From positions 620,001 to 684,000 of the forward strand of contig CAVSFO010000005.1 of the NCBI GenBank assembly GCA_963727245.1: 64,000 nucleotides of DNA, given 5' to 3'. Position 1 is the stretch's first letter; every line of letters starts with the position of its first letter. The notes below the pieces were generated by a model. That model made no database searches, was not told the origin of the DNA, and worked only from the letters and a program-made list of their open reading frames with translations. The stretch comes from JBKQVT01 sp963727245. GTDB taxonomy: Bacteria; Planctomycetota; Planctomycetia; Pirellulales; Thermoguttaceae. Shown piece by piece: positions 52,449 to 63,550 of the stretch. A program made the translations under genes and the position numbers.

Positions 52449-54087
52449 CAGGAAAACCAGCCCGGCGGCAATCATCGCCACCACCATCACCGCCCACCAA
52501 AACGCCACGTTGCCCAGGGCGCCGGCCTCCTGTTGCTCGCGGGTAGACAAGCGGCCCCAGCCGAGACTCCAGGCCGTGTCGGCGTCGTAGCGTTCGTAGG
52601 CGCTTTGCGGAATCAGGAAGGTCCCCGCTGCCAAGACCGCCAGGCAGAACAGGGCGTTGATGGCGGCGCGGGTCAACGGGGCCAGGAACCACGCCGGCGG
52701 CTCCAGCAGCGCAAAGGTGGCCGCCCAGAGCAAGCCGCCCACCGCGATTCCCAGCAGCAGCGCCACCGTGGCCGCCCGGCCGTGCACGCGCGGCCAGAAG
52801 AAGGCTGCCGCCAGCACCACGGCCAGCGGCGGCATGGCCACCGCGGCCACTTCCTCGATATAAACCAGCACGCCCTGCTTCCACCACAACAACAGCGGCG
52901 CGGCCGCCACGCCGATCAGCAACGCCGCCAGGCTCGACCAGCGGCCGCGGCGGATCATGTCGGCTTCGCTCACCGGCCGCAGCAGCAGGTCCTGGGCGAT
53001 GTCGATCGACCAGAGCGTCGCGGCGGCGTTGAGCACGCTGCCTACCACGCACATCGCCGCGGCCACCACGGCCGAGACCGCCAGTCCCCGGCCCAGCGGC
53101 CCCAAAAACCCCTCGGCCGAAAACACCACGTCGATCAGCCGCAGGCAGGTCCGCTCCGGCGTTACCGCGCAGATGTCGTGCGGGCCGAGCCGGGCGAAGG
53201 CCACCAGTCCGGGCAACACCAGCACCGCCGGCAGCAGCACTTGCAGCAGGCCGGCGCCGACGACGCCCATCTTGGCGTCCCACTCGCTCCGCGCCCCCAG
53301 GCAGCGCTCGACGCTCAATTGGGTGCCGCAGGCGTAGCCCACCGAGACCGTGAAGCAGTACATGAGCACGCCGATCCAGGGCAGATCGGCGCCGGCCGGC
53401 CCCCAGCAGCAGGCTCATGCGCGCCGGGTCGGCGGCCAGGTTGCTCTTGACGACGGCGGCCAGGCCGCCGGCGTTGTGGCTGCCGACCGCGACCAGCAGC
53501 AATCCGCCGCTGAGGACGACCAGCAATTGCAGCGTGCCGGCCCAGGTCGTGGCCGCCAGGCCCCCGTAAACGCTGTAGACGCCCGCCGCCAGGGCGACGG
53601 CCGCCATGCAGCCGAGGAATATCCAGGCGGAGTGTTCCGCCGGGCGGCCCAGGCCGCCTTCGCAGACGGCCGCTCCGCCGGCATAGAGCGCCGGCGCCAG
53701 CACGCCGAAGATCATGAAGGCCAGCATCACGGCGACATAGACCGCCCGCGTCGAGGGCAGGTAGCGGCGGTCGAGGAACTCGCCCAGGCTGGAGAGTTTC
53801 TTGCGGACCAGGTAAGGCAGCACCGCCCAGAGCAGGATCGAATAGGCGAGGAAATTACCCCAGCAGAGGGCGGCGGGGGCCATTCCCACCAGGTAGGCCA
53901 GCCCGGCCATGCCCAGCAGCGACTCCAGACCCAGTCCGGCGCCGGCCAGGGAGGTGGCCACGGCGTACCAGGGGAGTTGCCGGCCGGCGAGGAAGTAATC
54001 GTCGGCGATATACAGGCGGCGCCAGGTGGCGGCCAGCCCCACCAGGACCGAGGCGGCCATCAGCAGCACGACGACGGCGAGGACCAT
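52440..54087 (-). CDS. Sodium:solute symporter family protein, one frameshift
   Basis: About 548 residues and 12 or more membrane spans of the SSS family (sodium/solute cotransport). The first half has YIADDYFLAGRQLPWYAVAT, then LAGAGLGLESLLGMAGLAYL and VYSVYGGLAATTWAGTLQLL. A shift near 53400 leads into GYACGTQLSVERCLGARSEW and AAMCVVGSVLNAAATLWSID, which are typical of the later sodium-binding helices. The ATG is at 54087. The end overlaps the convergent MFS gene by 9 bases. The substrate is unknown. Confidence 0.88.
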
Positions 54088-54092
54088 GGCAG

Positions 54093-54462
54093 GCTAAGGA
54101 TGAAGGATAAAGGATCAAGGATGAAGGAAAGAGGACGGACGACAAACTACGATATCATCGCTTCTTCTTGGCGGCAAGAGGGGTATCCCGCGAAGTTACG
54201 ATATCGGCGCGCCAAAAACAGGACTCGCGCGGAGGCGCAGAGACGCAGGGGAAATATTGGAAGACTTCAGTTCGACCGTGGCCTTCCCTTCGAGGGAGAG
54301 GTTGGTGCGGAGTCCCTCTCCAAGCACGCTTCCCCCGCGTCTCTGCGCCTCTGCGCGAGCTTTGCGTATACTGCCACGGAATTGACCGAATCGTCGTTGG
54401 TGGGGCTCGCTTCGCTCGACCCACCCTACCTTCCTTCCTCCCTCCTCCCTCCTCCTTCATCC
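54093..54462. repeat. Intergenic repeat block: heptamers, CGCAGAGACGC inverted repeat and a GGTGGGGCTCGC arm
   Basis: No gene is supported here. It holds an AAGGATR array (54093-54127), an inverted repeat with arms ACTCGCGCGGAGGCGCAGAG (54223-54251) and its complement (54332-54360), a single arm of the GTAGGGTGGGTCGAGC family (54399-54429), and heptamers against the next gene's stop. Confidence 0.75.
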
Positions 54463-57400
54463 TTATTCGATGTATCTTCGCAGCAGCATCCCCTTCTCGA
54501 CGTTGGTGTCCTGGCCGCGCAGGAAGCCGACGGGAATGGTGCGGTCGAAGATATAGAAGGCCCGATGCCGCTCGATCTCGCCGGTGTCGCTGCCCAACTC
54601 GGCTTCCAACTGATAGCCGTCGGGGTGCTTGGCGTCGACGCTGTCGGCGTCACCTGGAAATAGCCCATGGTGATCCAGACGGCGTAGACGTTGGAGCGGG
54701 TGGTGACGAGGTTGGCCAGCCGCTCGATCCCCTGGTAGCGGAACAGCGGGTTGCGGTCCGGATTATGAGGGTTCCATGTGCCGGCGATCGCCGTGGTGGC
54801 ATCGTTGCCGGTGCTGTCGATTTGGAACAGCGGCCTGGTCGGAGTATTGCTCGCGAACGAGGTCGGATCGCCGCGCAGCAACGTGGCCTCGACTTCCAAG
54901 CTGGTCGAGATGCTCGACGAGGCCGAGATGAAGTCAAAGCCCGCTCCGGCAAACGAGCGGAAGGGCTTGGCAAAGCGCGTCGGAAAGCTTGAGTTCAGTG
55001 TGGAGACAAAGAGGTTTGCCCGGCTACAGGATCGTTCACGGCGCCGTAGCCGCGGCGGCTGCAGAGGAATTTGCTCCACATGGTGCCGTAGCCGTTGGCG
55101 TCGGTCATGCCGGGGAAGTAGTTCATCAGGCCGTTGAACACGTCCTGCGGTGTACATCGTGTTGAGGTTGATCCGTCCCGGCTCGCGGTAGCGGGAGATG
55201 CGGTTGAAGGGGGAATGGAACGAGTGGCTGCCGCTGCAATTGGTCGGATTGATGAACGTCTCGGTCTGCACGAACTGCGAGGGCACGCCCACGTATTCCA
55301 ACAGCCGGTCGGCACAGGTCGACTGGAAGAAGTTGAGCAGGTACGGATAGGGCACGCCGCCGGCCGTGGGAGAGTAGGTGTTGTACGGAGTGTATGCGTT
55401 GACCGTGCCGGGGGCCAGGGTATATGGGTTCGGCGCGGTGCCCGCCGTGCCCGGGTTCAACTGGTACTCCCACAACAGCCGGGCCGGGGCGCTCGACGGC
55501 ACCAGCATGATTTCCCACGGGCTGGCGTAGGGCCGGTTGTTCCAGGCGATCCAGGGGAACGGGTCTCCGGTGGAGGCCACCGCGTCGCCGGCGTAGATGC
55601 CGCTGTTGGTGCAACTGAACGCGCTCCCGAAGCCACCCGGTGGCGTGGTCCAGTACGCGGCATTGAGATAACCGAACGTGTTCGCCAGTGGGTAGGGGAA
55701 GTTCGTAACGCTGGTCGCCGCCGTGCTCGGCGTCGGATCGGTGGGGGCGGCATTTCCCGTCGTGCCGTAGAACGCCAGCGTCGCGTTGGCGACTGTTACC
55801 GTCCAGGGGTTGTTGACGATGGAATTCGAGGCCGCGTACGCGAAACTGCCGCCGCGCTGCCGGCTGGCAAAGCGGATCACTTTGTTGGCGTCGAAACCGG
55901 CTGATGTTCCCAGACTTCCAGCCAGCTTGTCATACGAGACGGCCGGATTAGTCGGTGACGGTGCCGGATCGTCCGGGTCCCAAGGCGAGTAGGCCGCGGA
56001 GCCCGCCAAGGTGGTGACGCCCGGTGAAACCATCTGCTTCGGCTGGTTGGCCGCCGTGGCTGAAGTGGGTTTCCAGCCGTGCGTCCCGTTGTTCTCGTTG
56101 AAATCGGTGCCGTTGAACGTCGTCAGGTCGACCGGCATCCAGTCGATGGTCCGATAGGGGTTGGTTATCGGGTTCCAGGGTTGGGACGGATTGGCCAGCC
56201 GCTGCAAGAAAACGTTCTTGTAGTTCAGCTTCGTGCCCGTCTGCAACAGATTCACCCCCGTGCTGCTTTCGGCGACAAGGGGCCGACTCCCAATCACCGC
56301 GCCGGCGGTACCGGCAAGCGCCCAGCTCGTGGTTGACTCCAGCGGCGTGTTGAGGAACCCGGTCGACCCCGACGAAGTGCCGTACCATTCCGTCACTCCG
56401 TCGGTGCCTGCGACCGTGGGCTGCGCCGACGCAACGTTATAGTAGTTTGTGCCGGAATACAGCGGCTCGGAGATGCTGATGCCCACCGGGCCGGGGGGCC
56501 AGGCGAAGGAAGTCGTGGCGGCGATGACCATGCTGTAAGGCGTCTTGATCTGGTTCGCGCCGGGGACGAGCGTGGGGAAAAACGGGCTCCCGCTGGTCTG
56601 AACGTAGTTCATCGGCGACGCCGTGGTGCTGAGCGAGAGACACTGGTTTGCGTTGTTGAGGCCGGTGCCCACGCTGATGGTCCCGCTGGTGCCGATGTAG
56701 TTATTGGCCCTTGGCCCCAGCACCAGGTAATGGCCGCCGGGCAACAGCGGGTTGTTCGTGATGAGTGCGGGCAAGTTGTTCACGCCGTTGTTGTTCCAAA
56801 AGCTGCAACTGCCACTCGGGGTGTTGGTTATTGAGTCGGCGCCGGTCGGCTTGGTCGGCGTAAACCAAATAACCCGCTCCATCCCCACATTCGCGGCGGT
56901 CCCGCTGGATTGCACGGGCGTCTGGTAGGCCAACATGCTGAACTCCGCATACGGATCGCTGACGTACTGCTCCGGCTCGATCGCGGAGCTGTCGGGATAA
57001 GTCGACAGTCGCCAACTCACGTCGTTTTTGCTGTCGACACCGCTGGGCACGTCCTTGAAGCGGCTCTGGCTGACGACGATTCGCCACACCGGCGCCCGTT
57101 AGCGCGCCGCCGGCGGTGCTGCTGGGGGCCAACTGGCCGAGGTTCAGCGACCAGCCATAGGGCTTGCCGGTTTGCGGGTCCGCAGCAGCGTTGTACGTGT
57201 ACAAATCGCTGGGGGCGGCCTGGTTCAACGGCGAGCGCGGGCAGAGGAGCTTGAGCAGCAGCGAGCCTTTCGGCACCCGCACCTGGTCGACGTCCTGATC
57301 GAGCGAGATGTAGGGGCTGGGGACCGTGCCGGACCCCGAAAAACTTTCGCGCGTCTGCGCAGTGGTAGATACGATAGGCCCCACGGCCGTATCGGCCACG

Positions 57401-60064
57401 CCGCGGTCGTGGAAGGCTGCGGTTTCCATCAACAGCAGTTCCGGCGGCTTGCACCCCCAAACCACGCCGAAGCTCGCCACCGAGTCCGCGGTGACGGCGC
57501 CGTAGGTGAGGTTGGTGTTGATAATGTCGTCCGTTAGTTGCCATCCCGGGTTCGGCTGAGGGCCTCCGGCCGCGGTGACGAGAATATAGGGGTCGTACTT
57601 GAACGGCACCATGATCGAGTCGTTGGTCTCGAAGCACACGGCGTTGATTGCCCATTGGGCCAGCCGCCGCGTGTCCAAGGGGATCTGGCTGCCGGTCTCA
57701 AGGGTGGCGGGCAGGACCGATGTGCCCGAGTCGTGCAACACCATGGCCAGCACGTACAAATACCGGGCCAACAACTGCCGCGCTTGGATCTGCACCGGCC
57801 AGGGCGAGTTGGGGTTGATGTTCTTGAAGGGCGGCGTCTGCCCGGTGGGATCGTAGGTGAAACCGTAGCTGGCGAGATCGACCGTGCCCGACGCCGTGCT
57901 ATACTGCGGAAACCCTGTCGTCTGCCACGTCCCGGCAGTGGTAGTCCCCGACGGCGCCAACATCACTCCCAGCGGCCGGTTAAGGTTCAACCTCAGCCCG
58001 GCGAGCATCTCCGGGGCGATCACCTTGGGCCATTGGGCGGGGTTGGTGATGCCGGCCGCCTTGAACAGATCGACAAGGTGTTGCGGATACTTGTTCGGCA
58101 GGTTGCCGCGGAGCGCCAAGGGCACCGCCGGCGCCGGGCAAGGCACGTCCCACTGTTCCGTCGTCACCTCGTACCGCTTCTCCTGCAGCAGCGAGTAACC
58201 GCCACTGGCGCTCAACGCCGTCAACCGGTTGGGCAAGCCGCTGGAATCGCGATCGAACGGCCGCAGCACCGCTTCCAGCTCCGTCAACCCAAAAGGGTCG
58301 TTCGAGCTGGTGGTCGAAGACGGCGAAACGAAATAGGACAAGCCGCGGGCCGCGTTGCGGGAAAGGTTCAGGTCGTAAGGCGTGTTGTAGACAGTGGATC
58401 CCATCGACAGCGGCAGCAGGCGGCCGGCGGCGTCCAGCCCGACCGCCCCATAGCCCCGCGGGTCGGGCGGCGCGCCGAAGGCATCGGTTTGCGCCCCCGT
58501 GTAGGTCGTTGACCAGTAGCCGTTCTGGTGAGCCCGCGTAGTTGTACCACTTGTTGAACGTCAGCGGCGCGACATAGCCGGAAATACCGGGTACGCCGGA
58601 GCCGGGCGTCCCGCCGTAACGTCCGCTGTAGGCGCCAGTCCCGGCCAACACAGCGTTCAGGTAGGGCGCGAATTGCGAGGGATTCCCCGACGAATTGACG
58701 AAGAGCGGCAGCAGGTTGATTTCCCCGGGGCCGTAGCCCAGCCCGCGCGGCAGCACGACGGAGCTCGCGCCGGCGCCCGCCAACTGCATTCCGGCCACGC
58801 TGGTGAACTCCGTGCTCGGGTTGGCTGCCACAAAACTGACGCCGGCCGAGGTCGATGATGAGTAATCGGCGGTGGACGCATGGGCCAGCATGCTGTGGGC
58901 GTTGAGATTCAACCGGCCGTCGAGGTCGACGCAGAGGATGGCGAACAGCGGCTTGTAGAGCCGGCCGTCGGCCGCCGCGCGGACCGGAAAGCCCAGATCG
59001 ACCCACACGCTGTCCGCGATGCCGTCGCCGTCGTTGTCCACGTCCCACTGACTGCTGCCCGCGGTAATCCCGTCCCAGGTCGCGTTGAAGTTGGGATTGC
59101 TGCCGGTAAACTGGGAGGCGCCGGTCTGGCTGGTCCGCAGCGGCGTCAACTGCATCGTGGTGTCAACGGACTTCCCCTGGGCTTGCCAGTAATTGATTAG
59201 CTCCGGCCGGTGCAAGGAGGGTTCGGGCGTGTACATGCCGCTCAGTCCGGTGCCCCCCGAAACCTGGGCCGCCACCAGCATGTGCTGGTTATCGGCCGCC
59301 GTGTAATCGCTGTTGGCGCCGCCGGGCGGATTGGGATTTCCATTGATGTCGTGGCTAATCGCCGCGGAATAGCCTGACAACGCGTAGCCGGGCTCCAAGG
59401 CGATCGGTCTGCTGGTGGCGCTGTCGGTGGCAGTAAGATTGCCGGCGGTTGTGCTATAGCCCAGTCCCGCGCCGCTGAAGGGCGTGCCGTTGATCAGGAC
59501 GACCGGGTCGGTCGCGAGCGAGCCGCCAATCTGCGGTATCGTGCCGTTCTCGAAGGCCGTAATCTGAGGGTTCGCAATTGCTCGGGTTGAAACCCACGAT
59601 GATGCTGCTTTGTCCGATGGCCGGGTCAGTGGGGTTGCCCGGGTTGCCGATCACGGTCAGCACGCAGCCGCCCACGCAGCGGACGGCGGTGTTGGTGAGG
59701 CTTAACGAGGTGCCGCCGGAGCCGTGCTAAGGGTCAGTTCGAGCAACTGGCCGCCGGCAACGGGGCTGACGCCGTTGATCGTCCCGCTGATCGCCGTGTT
59801 GCCGTACATCGTTTCCAGCAGGCTGTGCGGGCCCATGACCGAGGCGGGATTGTTCGAGCCGCGGATGACCTCGCGGATGGCCTGGTCCAATGACCGCTGC
59901 GGCGGATCGGCACTCTGGTCGATGAGGCGGACCTGGTTGGCACTGTTCATGGCCTGCGTCGTCAGCACGACCAAGGCGACGGCCACCAGGGCGAACATCG
60001 CCAGCAGGCCGAGAATCACCAGCAGCAAGGCGCCGCGACGGGGCATCGATTTTCTCACCTTCAT
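54463..60064 (-). CDS. Giant PilX/GspK-like pilus-associated secreted protein, many frameshifts
   Basis: About 1,860 residues when joined. The N-terminus MPRRGALLLVILGLLAMFAL resembles PilX/GspK-type anchors of type IV pilus systems. Long Asn/Thr/Ser/Gly-rich parts follow: WDVDNDGDGIADSVWVDLGF with LYKPLFAILCVDLDGRLNLN, then DLNLSRNAARGLSYFVSPSS, then SRYREPGRINLNTMYTPQDV and LANLVTTRSNVYAVWITMGY. It ends FLRGQDTNVEKGMLLRRYIE at 54463. Frame changes occur near 59700, 59570, 59420, 58510, 57095, 55140, 55015 and 54655. Each piece continues the same style of sequence. It is co-directional with pseudopilins upstream, so it is probably a pilus or secretion-system component; the exact role is unknown. 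Confidence 0.7.
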
Positions 60065-60112
60065 GGTAACTGACCTCGTTTCAATAGCGTTGTCTTGCCC
60101 AAGACCCGCAGA

Positions 60113-60236
60113 ATAAGGATAAAGGATGGAAGGATGTCCGCTAAGGATGAAGGATCAAGGCTGAAGGATGACCGGACACGTCGGCATTGCGGCTCCCTTT
60201 TTCCTTCATCCTTCATCCTTTATCCTTTATCCTTAC
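60113..60236. repeat. Inverted AAGGATR heptamer arrays
   Basis: Arrays at 60113-60172 and, inverted, at 60201-60236. They lie between the giant gene start and the PilV-like gene, whose stop TAA is the first codon-sized part of the array. Confidence 0.8.
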
Positions 60237-61283
60237 CATATCGTGTCCCGGTCCAGCTCGATCGCCTCGGTGTACACGCCCACGATGCTCTGATCGATGG
60301 CCACGGCCGTGGCGGTGCCGCCGAGCCAGTCGGGACCGTTGACAGTCACGTATTGTTGGTTTGGAGTGTTGGAGTTGTCGCCCACGGCCACCACCCGATA
60401 CCATTGGCAGAGGTTGACATTGTGGGTGCCGCCGTTTCCGTTGGGCACCGTCACCTGGCCGCACAGGGCGATCCAGTCGTTCTCTTTGATGTTAAACGTA
60501 ATGGGCGGCGTGCCCGGGTAGGTAAGCTTCAGGTCGCCGCCGCCGACGCCGCCGCTGAGGAAAGTCACGGTGGCCGTCTTTTCGCCGCCGGTGGACAGAT
60601 TCCGCTTATAGCAGACCACCACGGAGACCAGGTAGTGGTAGGGGCTCGTCAAGCAGGAGGGAGCATTGGCCTCCTTTGCCGTTCGCAACCAGTACTCCGT
60701 GGGCAACGGCGTCACCGTGAAGAACCAGGAATAGTCGCCGCCGAACTGGAACAGGCCCTGGCCCGGGCCGGAAGTCGGGACGATCCCGCTGGGCCGCCCC
60801 GGTCCGGTCGGCGCGACGAACGTCAGATCGTCCGGCCAGAAGAAAGATACAGACGCCAGCGGGCCGCTTAGCCCGATCCGTGGGATTGTGTTAGCCACGG
60901 AGGACGACACCGCCAGCCCCATCGGGTCCACGGCGAACGAGCTTCCCAGGGTGTCCGCGGTCGGGTTCGACCAGTTTGCCGAGCTGAGCAGTTTGCAGGC
61001 CTTGATCGCGCGGAGCGCGGCCCGGCCGCAGTTGCCGGCGCGGTCCGCCTTGTTCGTCTCCAAGATCGCCAGACTTCCCACCGGCAGCAGCGCCGCCAGG
61101 CCGAGCAGCCCGACCGAGAGCACGAAGATCGAGACGAGAACCTCCAGGAGGCTGATGCCGCTACGCGGCGCAGGCGCCGCGAAGGATAAAGGATAAAGGA
61201 TGAAGGATGACCGGACCGGCCGGGAGAGCCGCCCCTTCCTCCCTTCCCTGGCCCCTGGTCCCTGGTCCCTGGTCCCTGTTCAT
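60233..61283 (-). CDS. PilV/GspI-like pseudopilin, one frameshift in the leader
   Basis: Prepilin-type protein. The class III signal is GISLLEVLVSIFVLSVGLLG (Gly at the cleavage site, Glu at +5), typical of PilV/GspI. The mature part is about 300 residues, with DRAGNCGRAALRAIKACKLL and a long beta-rich tail ending AIELDRDTIW. The ATG at 61283 lies just past the upstream gene stop, but the leader reads through GGGACCAGG and AAGGATR repeats and needs a one-base shift near 61175 to reach the SGISLLEV segment. A repeat-encoded leader of about 40 residues is unusual. It would be processed by a prepilin peptidase not seen here. Confidence 0.75.
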
Positions 61284-61284
61284 G

Positions 61285-62367
61285 TCACCTTCCTCCCATG
61301 AGCTGGGCGTCCAGGGCCATGCTGCGGCTCAGTGGCAGGGTGCCGCCCGCCGCCACCGGCGCGGTCGTCACCAGACCGGTCTGCGGATCGATCACCACCC
61401 ACAGGTTGTTCAGATCTTTATAGTTTGTCGTCGCCCCGAGGCCCCGGGCCTCGTCCGCCCTGCCGACCAGCAGAAAGATCAGTTGGGTGGGGGAATAGGC
61501 GACGCCGTTGTAGATGACGCTATAGACCGCCCCCGAAGGAGCAAACATGATGTACAGCGGCGGCGTGATCGGCGCCGCGGGGGTGCCGAACGGGTCGTTG
61601 AGCCCCGGGCAGCCCGAGGCCGTCAGGTCGATGACCGACCCGGCGGGCAATTGCAGCGGCTCGGCGACCGCCTTGGCCCCGCTGGTGTTCGGCTGGCGGT
61701 AGATGCGGTACGGCACCCCCGGCATCCCCGTGGGCCATGATGTCGCCCAGGGCGTGGTGCAGGTCGTATCGCTGATCGTGAGCGACAAATTGCTGCCGCT
61801 GACGGAGGTGATGGTGTACCAGGGGCCTTCGTAATTGAACTGGATCACGTCGTTGGTGTGGACCATGGCCGAGTTGAAAGTTCCGCTCAATGTGGCTGCA
61901 TAGGTGAAGCTGCCCGTGAACTGCAATGCGGCCGCGGACGCCGTGTCGCCGCCGGCATAGGGGACCGGCACCTCGGCCTGCTCCAACGCGACGACGCAAT
62001 TCGCCATGGCGCCCGCCGCACTCGCCGACACCAGCATGACGCCGCAAGGCCGCCGGGTCGCCAGCGCGGTGCTCCGCGCCGAGCCGAGGTAGACGCTGAC
62101 CGCCCGGGCCGCCTCGCGGCTCCGCCGCGAATCCTTGGCGAAATGCATGTTGTGGGCGGCCAGGCCCATCAGCAGCAGGATGATGCTGATGACCACCAGC
62201 AGCTCGATCAGCGTGACGCCGCTGCGCGAAGGCGGAAGGCGGAAGGCGGAGGGCGGAAGGCGGAAAGCGGAAGCATGGAGGAACCGGCGGGGCGGGCACC
62301 GAGGCGCGGCGTACCGCCGGGCGGCAACAAGGAGCAAACCGCAGTCGCTAATGTTCTTCGTTCTCAT
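61285..62367 (-). CDS. GspH/FimT-like pseudopilin with a repeat-encoded leader
   Basis: A 360-residue prepilin. The class III signal is SGVTLIELLVVISIILLLMG (cleavage after Gly, Glu at +5), followed by AKDSRRSREAARAVSVYLGS and RPCGVMLVSASAAGA, the pattern of GspH/FimT minor pseudopilins. The frame is intact. The leader before the cleavage site is about 51 residues long and contains FRLPPSAFRLPPS, encoded by GGAAGGC repeat units at 62227-62276. The ATG at 62367 itself lies in an AAGGATGAG heptamer that also gives a ribosome-binding-like AAAGG. Such a long leader is unlike normal prepilins. Confidence 0.8.
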   Translation of the reverse strand: MRTKNISDCGLLLVAARRYAAPRCPPRRFLHASAFRLPPSAFRLPPSRSGVTLIELLVVISIILLLMGLAAHNMHFAKDSRRSREAARAVSVYLGSARSTALATRRPCGVMLVSASAAGAMANCVVALEQAEVPVPYAGGDTASAAALQFTGSFTYAATLSGTFNSAMVHTNDVIQFNYEGPWYTITSVSGSNLSLTISDTTCTTPWATSWPTGMPGVPYRIYRQPNTSGAKAVAEPLQLPAGSVIDLTASGCPGLNDPFGTPAAPITPPLYIMFAPSGAVYSVIYNGVAYSPTQLIFLLVGRADEARGLGATTNYKDLNNLWVVIDPQTGLVTTAPVAAGGTLPLSRSMALDAQLMGGR

Positions 62368-62421
62368 CCTTTGTCCTTCATCCTTCCGCCTTCCGCCTTC
62401 CGCCCTCCGCCTTCATCCTTA
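62227..62421. repeat. GGAAGGC and AAGGATR arrays in the gspH-like leader
   Basis: A GGAAGGC array at 62227-62276 (translated as leader) and mixed GGAAGGC/AAGGATR arrays at 62360-62421, which contain the start codon of the GspH-like gene and the stop codon of the GspG-like gene. Confidence 0.8.
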
Positions 62422-63390
62422 TCGTGACTGGATATAGTGGTTGTGGATCGGCATCTGCCCCATCAGCTTACCGGGAGTGCCGTAACTGCCGCTAAACGGA
62501 GCCACCGTCGGCCCCTGGGGGGCCATGTTTACGCCGAAGTCGTCTCCTTGCGATGAGATGGAAGACGTGGCGAGCGGGGTGCCGCGGTGGCCGGCGGCGG
62601 ACACAATGAGCGGAATCAACTGAAACGCGGTCGCGTCAGCGTGCTCGGGGTCAAAGGGGTCGTGGTCCGTGGCCGAGCCCCCGGACTGAATCATCGATAT
62701 CCCCGGAACCGGAACGCCCGTTATCGCGCTCGGACCGTAACTGCACGCCACCGGCCACCGCAACCAGGCAATCGGCCGGCCCCAGCCGTCGAGAAAAACT
62801 GGCCAGCCGTTGACGCCGACGCCGATCTCGTTCGCCGTAAAACTCTTGCGGGCCTCGGCGTTGCCGGTCATCACCGTCAGATAAAGGAACTCGCCGAATG
62901 AGCCATTGGAATTACCTATCGCCACCCGGTGGGCGCCGTAGGCCGAGGGGGTCAGGCACATACTATAATACAACTGATGGATGCCCGGCTCCGGCACGTA
63001 CATGGTCGTGGTGCCGGAGGTCAACGCAAGCGGACCGCTGTCGCTGCCCGCGGAGATGATGTCCGTGAGTTGGTCGGGCATCTCCATCCGCATCAGGTCG
63101 CGGATGGCTTGCAAGCGGATCTGCGCCGCCGCGCTCGGCGCCAGCCCCGCCAAATTGAGCGGCACGCGCCGCGTCTTGAAGGACTCGAGCTTGAGCATGA
63201 GGAAGTGGTCGATCTTGGCGATCGTGGCCTTGGTGCGGGCCTCGCGGGCGGTCTGCGACGCTCGCTGCAGCCCAGCCCATACCATCGCCATCAGGATGGC
63301 CAGGACCGTGATCACCACCAGCAGTTCGACCAAGGTCGTGCCCGGACGAGCACGCAGCCCGTTTCTGTTGCGGAATTCCGAGTGGTTCAT
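62419..63390 (-). CDS. GspG-like major pseudopilin-type protein
   Basis: A 323-residue prepilin with a normal short leader. The class III signal is GTTLVELLVVITVLAILMAM (Gly cleavage site, Glu at +5), followed by the conserved helix GLQRASQTAREARTKATIAK. The mature domain is larger than classic GspG and beta-rich, with VNGWPVFLDGWGRPIAWLRW, which recalls the calcium-binding-loop region of type II secretion pseudopilins. The frame is intact. The stop is directly followed by AAGGATR repeats leading into the GspH-like gene, so these genes form one operon. Confidence 0.85.
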   Translation of the reverse strand: MNHSEFRNRNGLRARPGTTLVELLVVITVLAILMAMVWAGLQRASQTAREARTKATIAKIDHFLMLKLESFKTRRVPLNLAGLAPSAAAQIRLQAIRDLMRMEMPDQLTDIISAGSDSGPLALTSGTTTMYVPEPGIHQLYYSMCLTPSAYGAHRVAIGNSNGSFGEFLYLTVMTGNAEARKSFTANEIGVGVNGWPVFLDGWGRPIAWLRWPVACSYGPSAITGVPVPGISMIQSGGSATDHDPFDPEHADATAFQLIPLIVSAAGHRGTPLATSSISSQGDDFGVNMAPQGPTVAPFSGSYGTPGKLMGQMPIHNHYIQSR

Positions 63391-63425
63391 GGTTCTCTTC
63401 TCCCCTGGTCCCTAGCCCCGGGTGC

Positions 63426-63504
<79 letters not shown>

Positions 63505-63550
63505 GCACACGGCGTGTGCGGCGTACTTCCCCTGGTCCCTGGCCCCTGGT

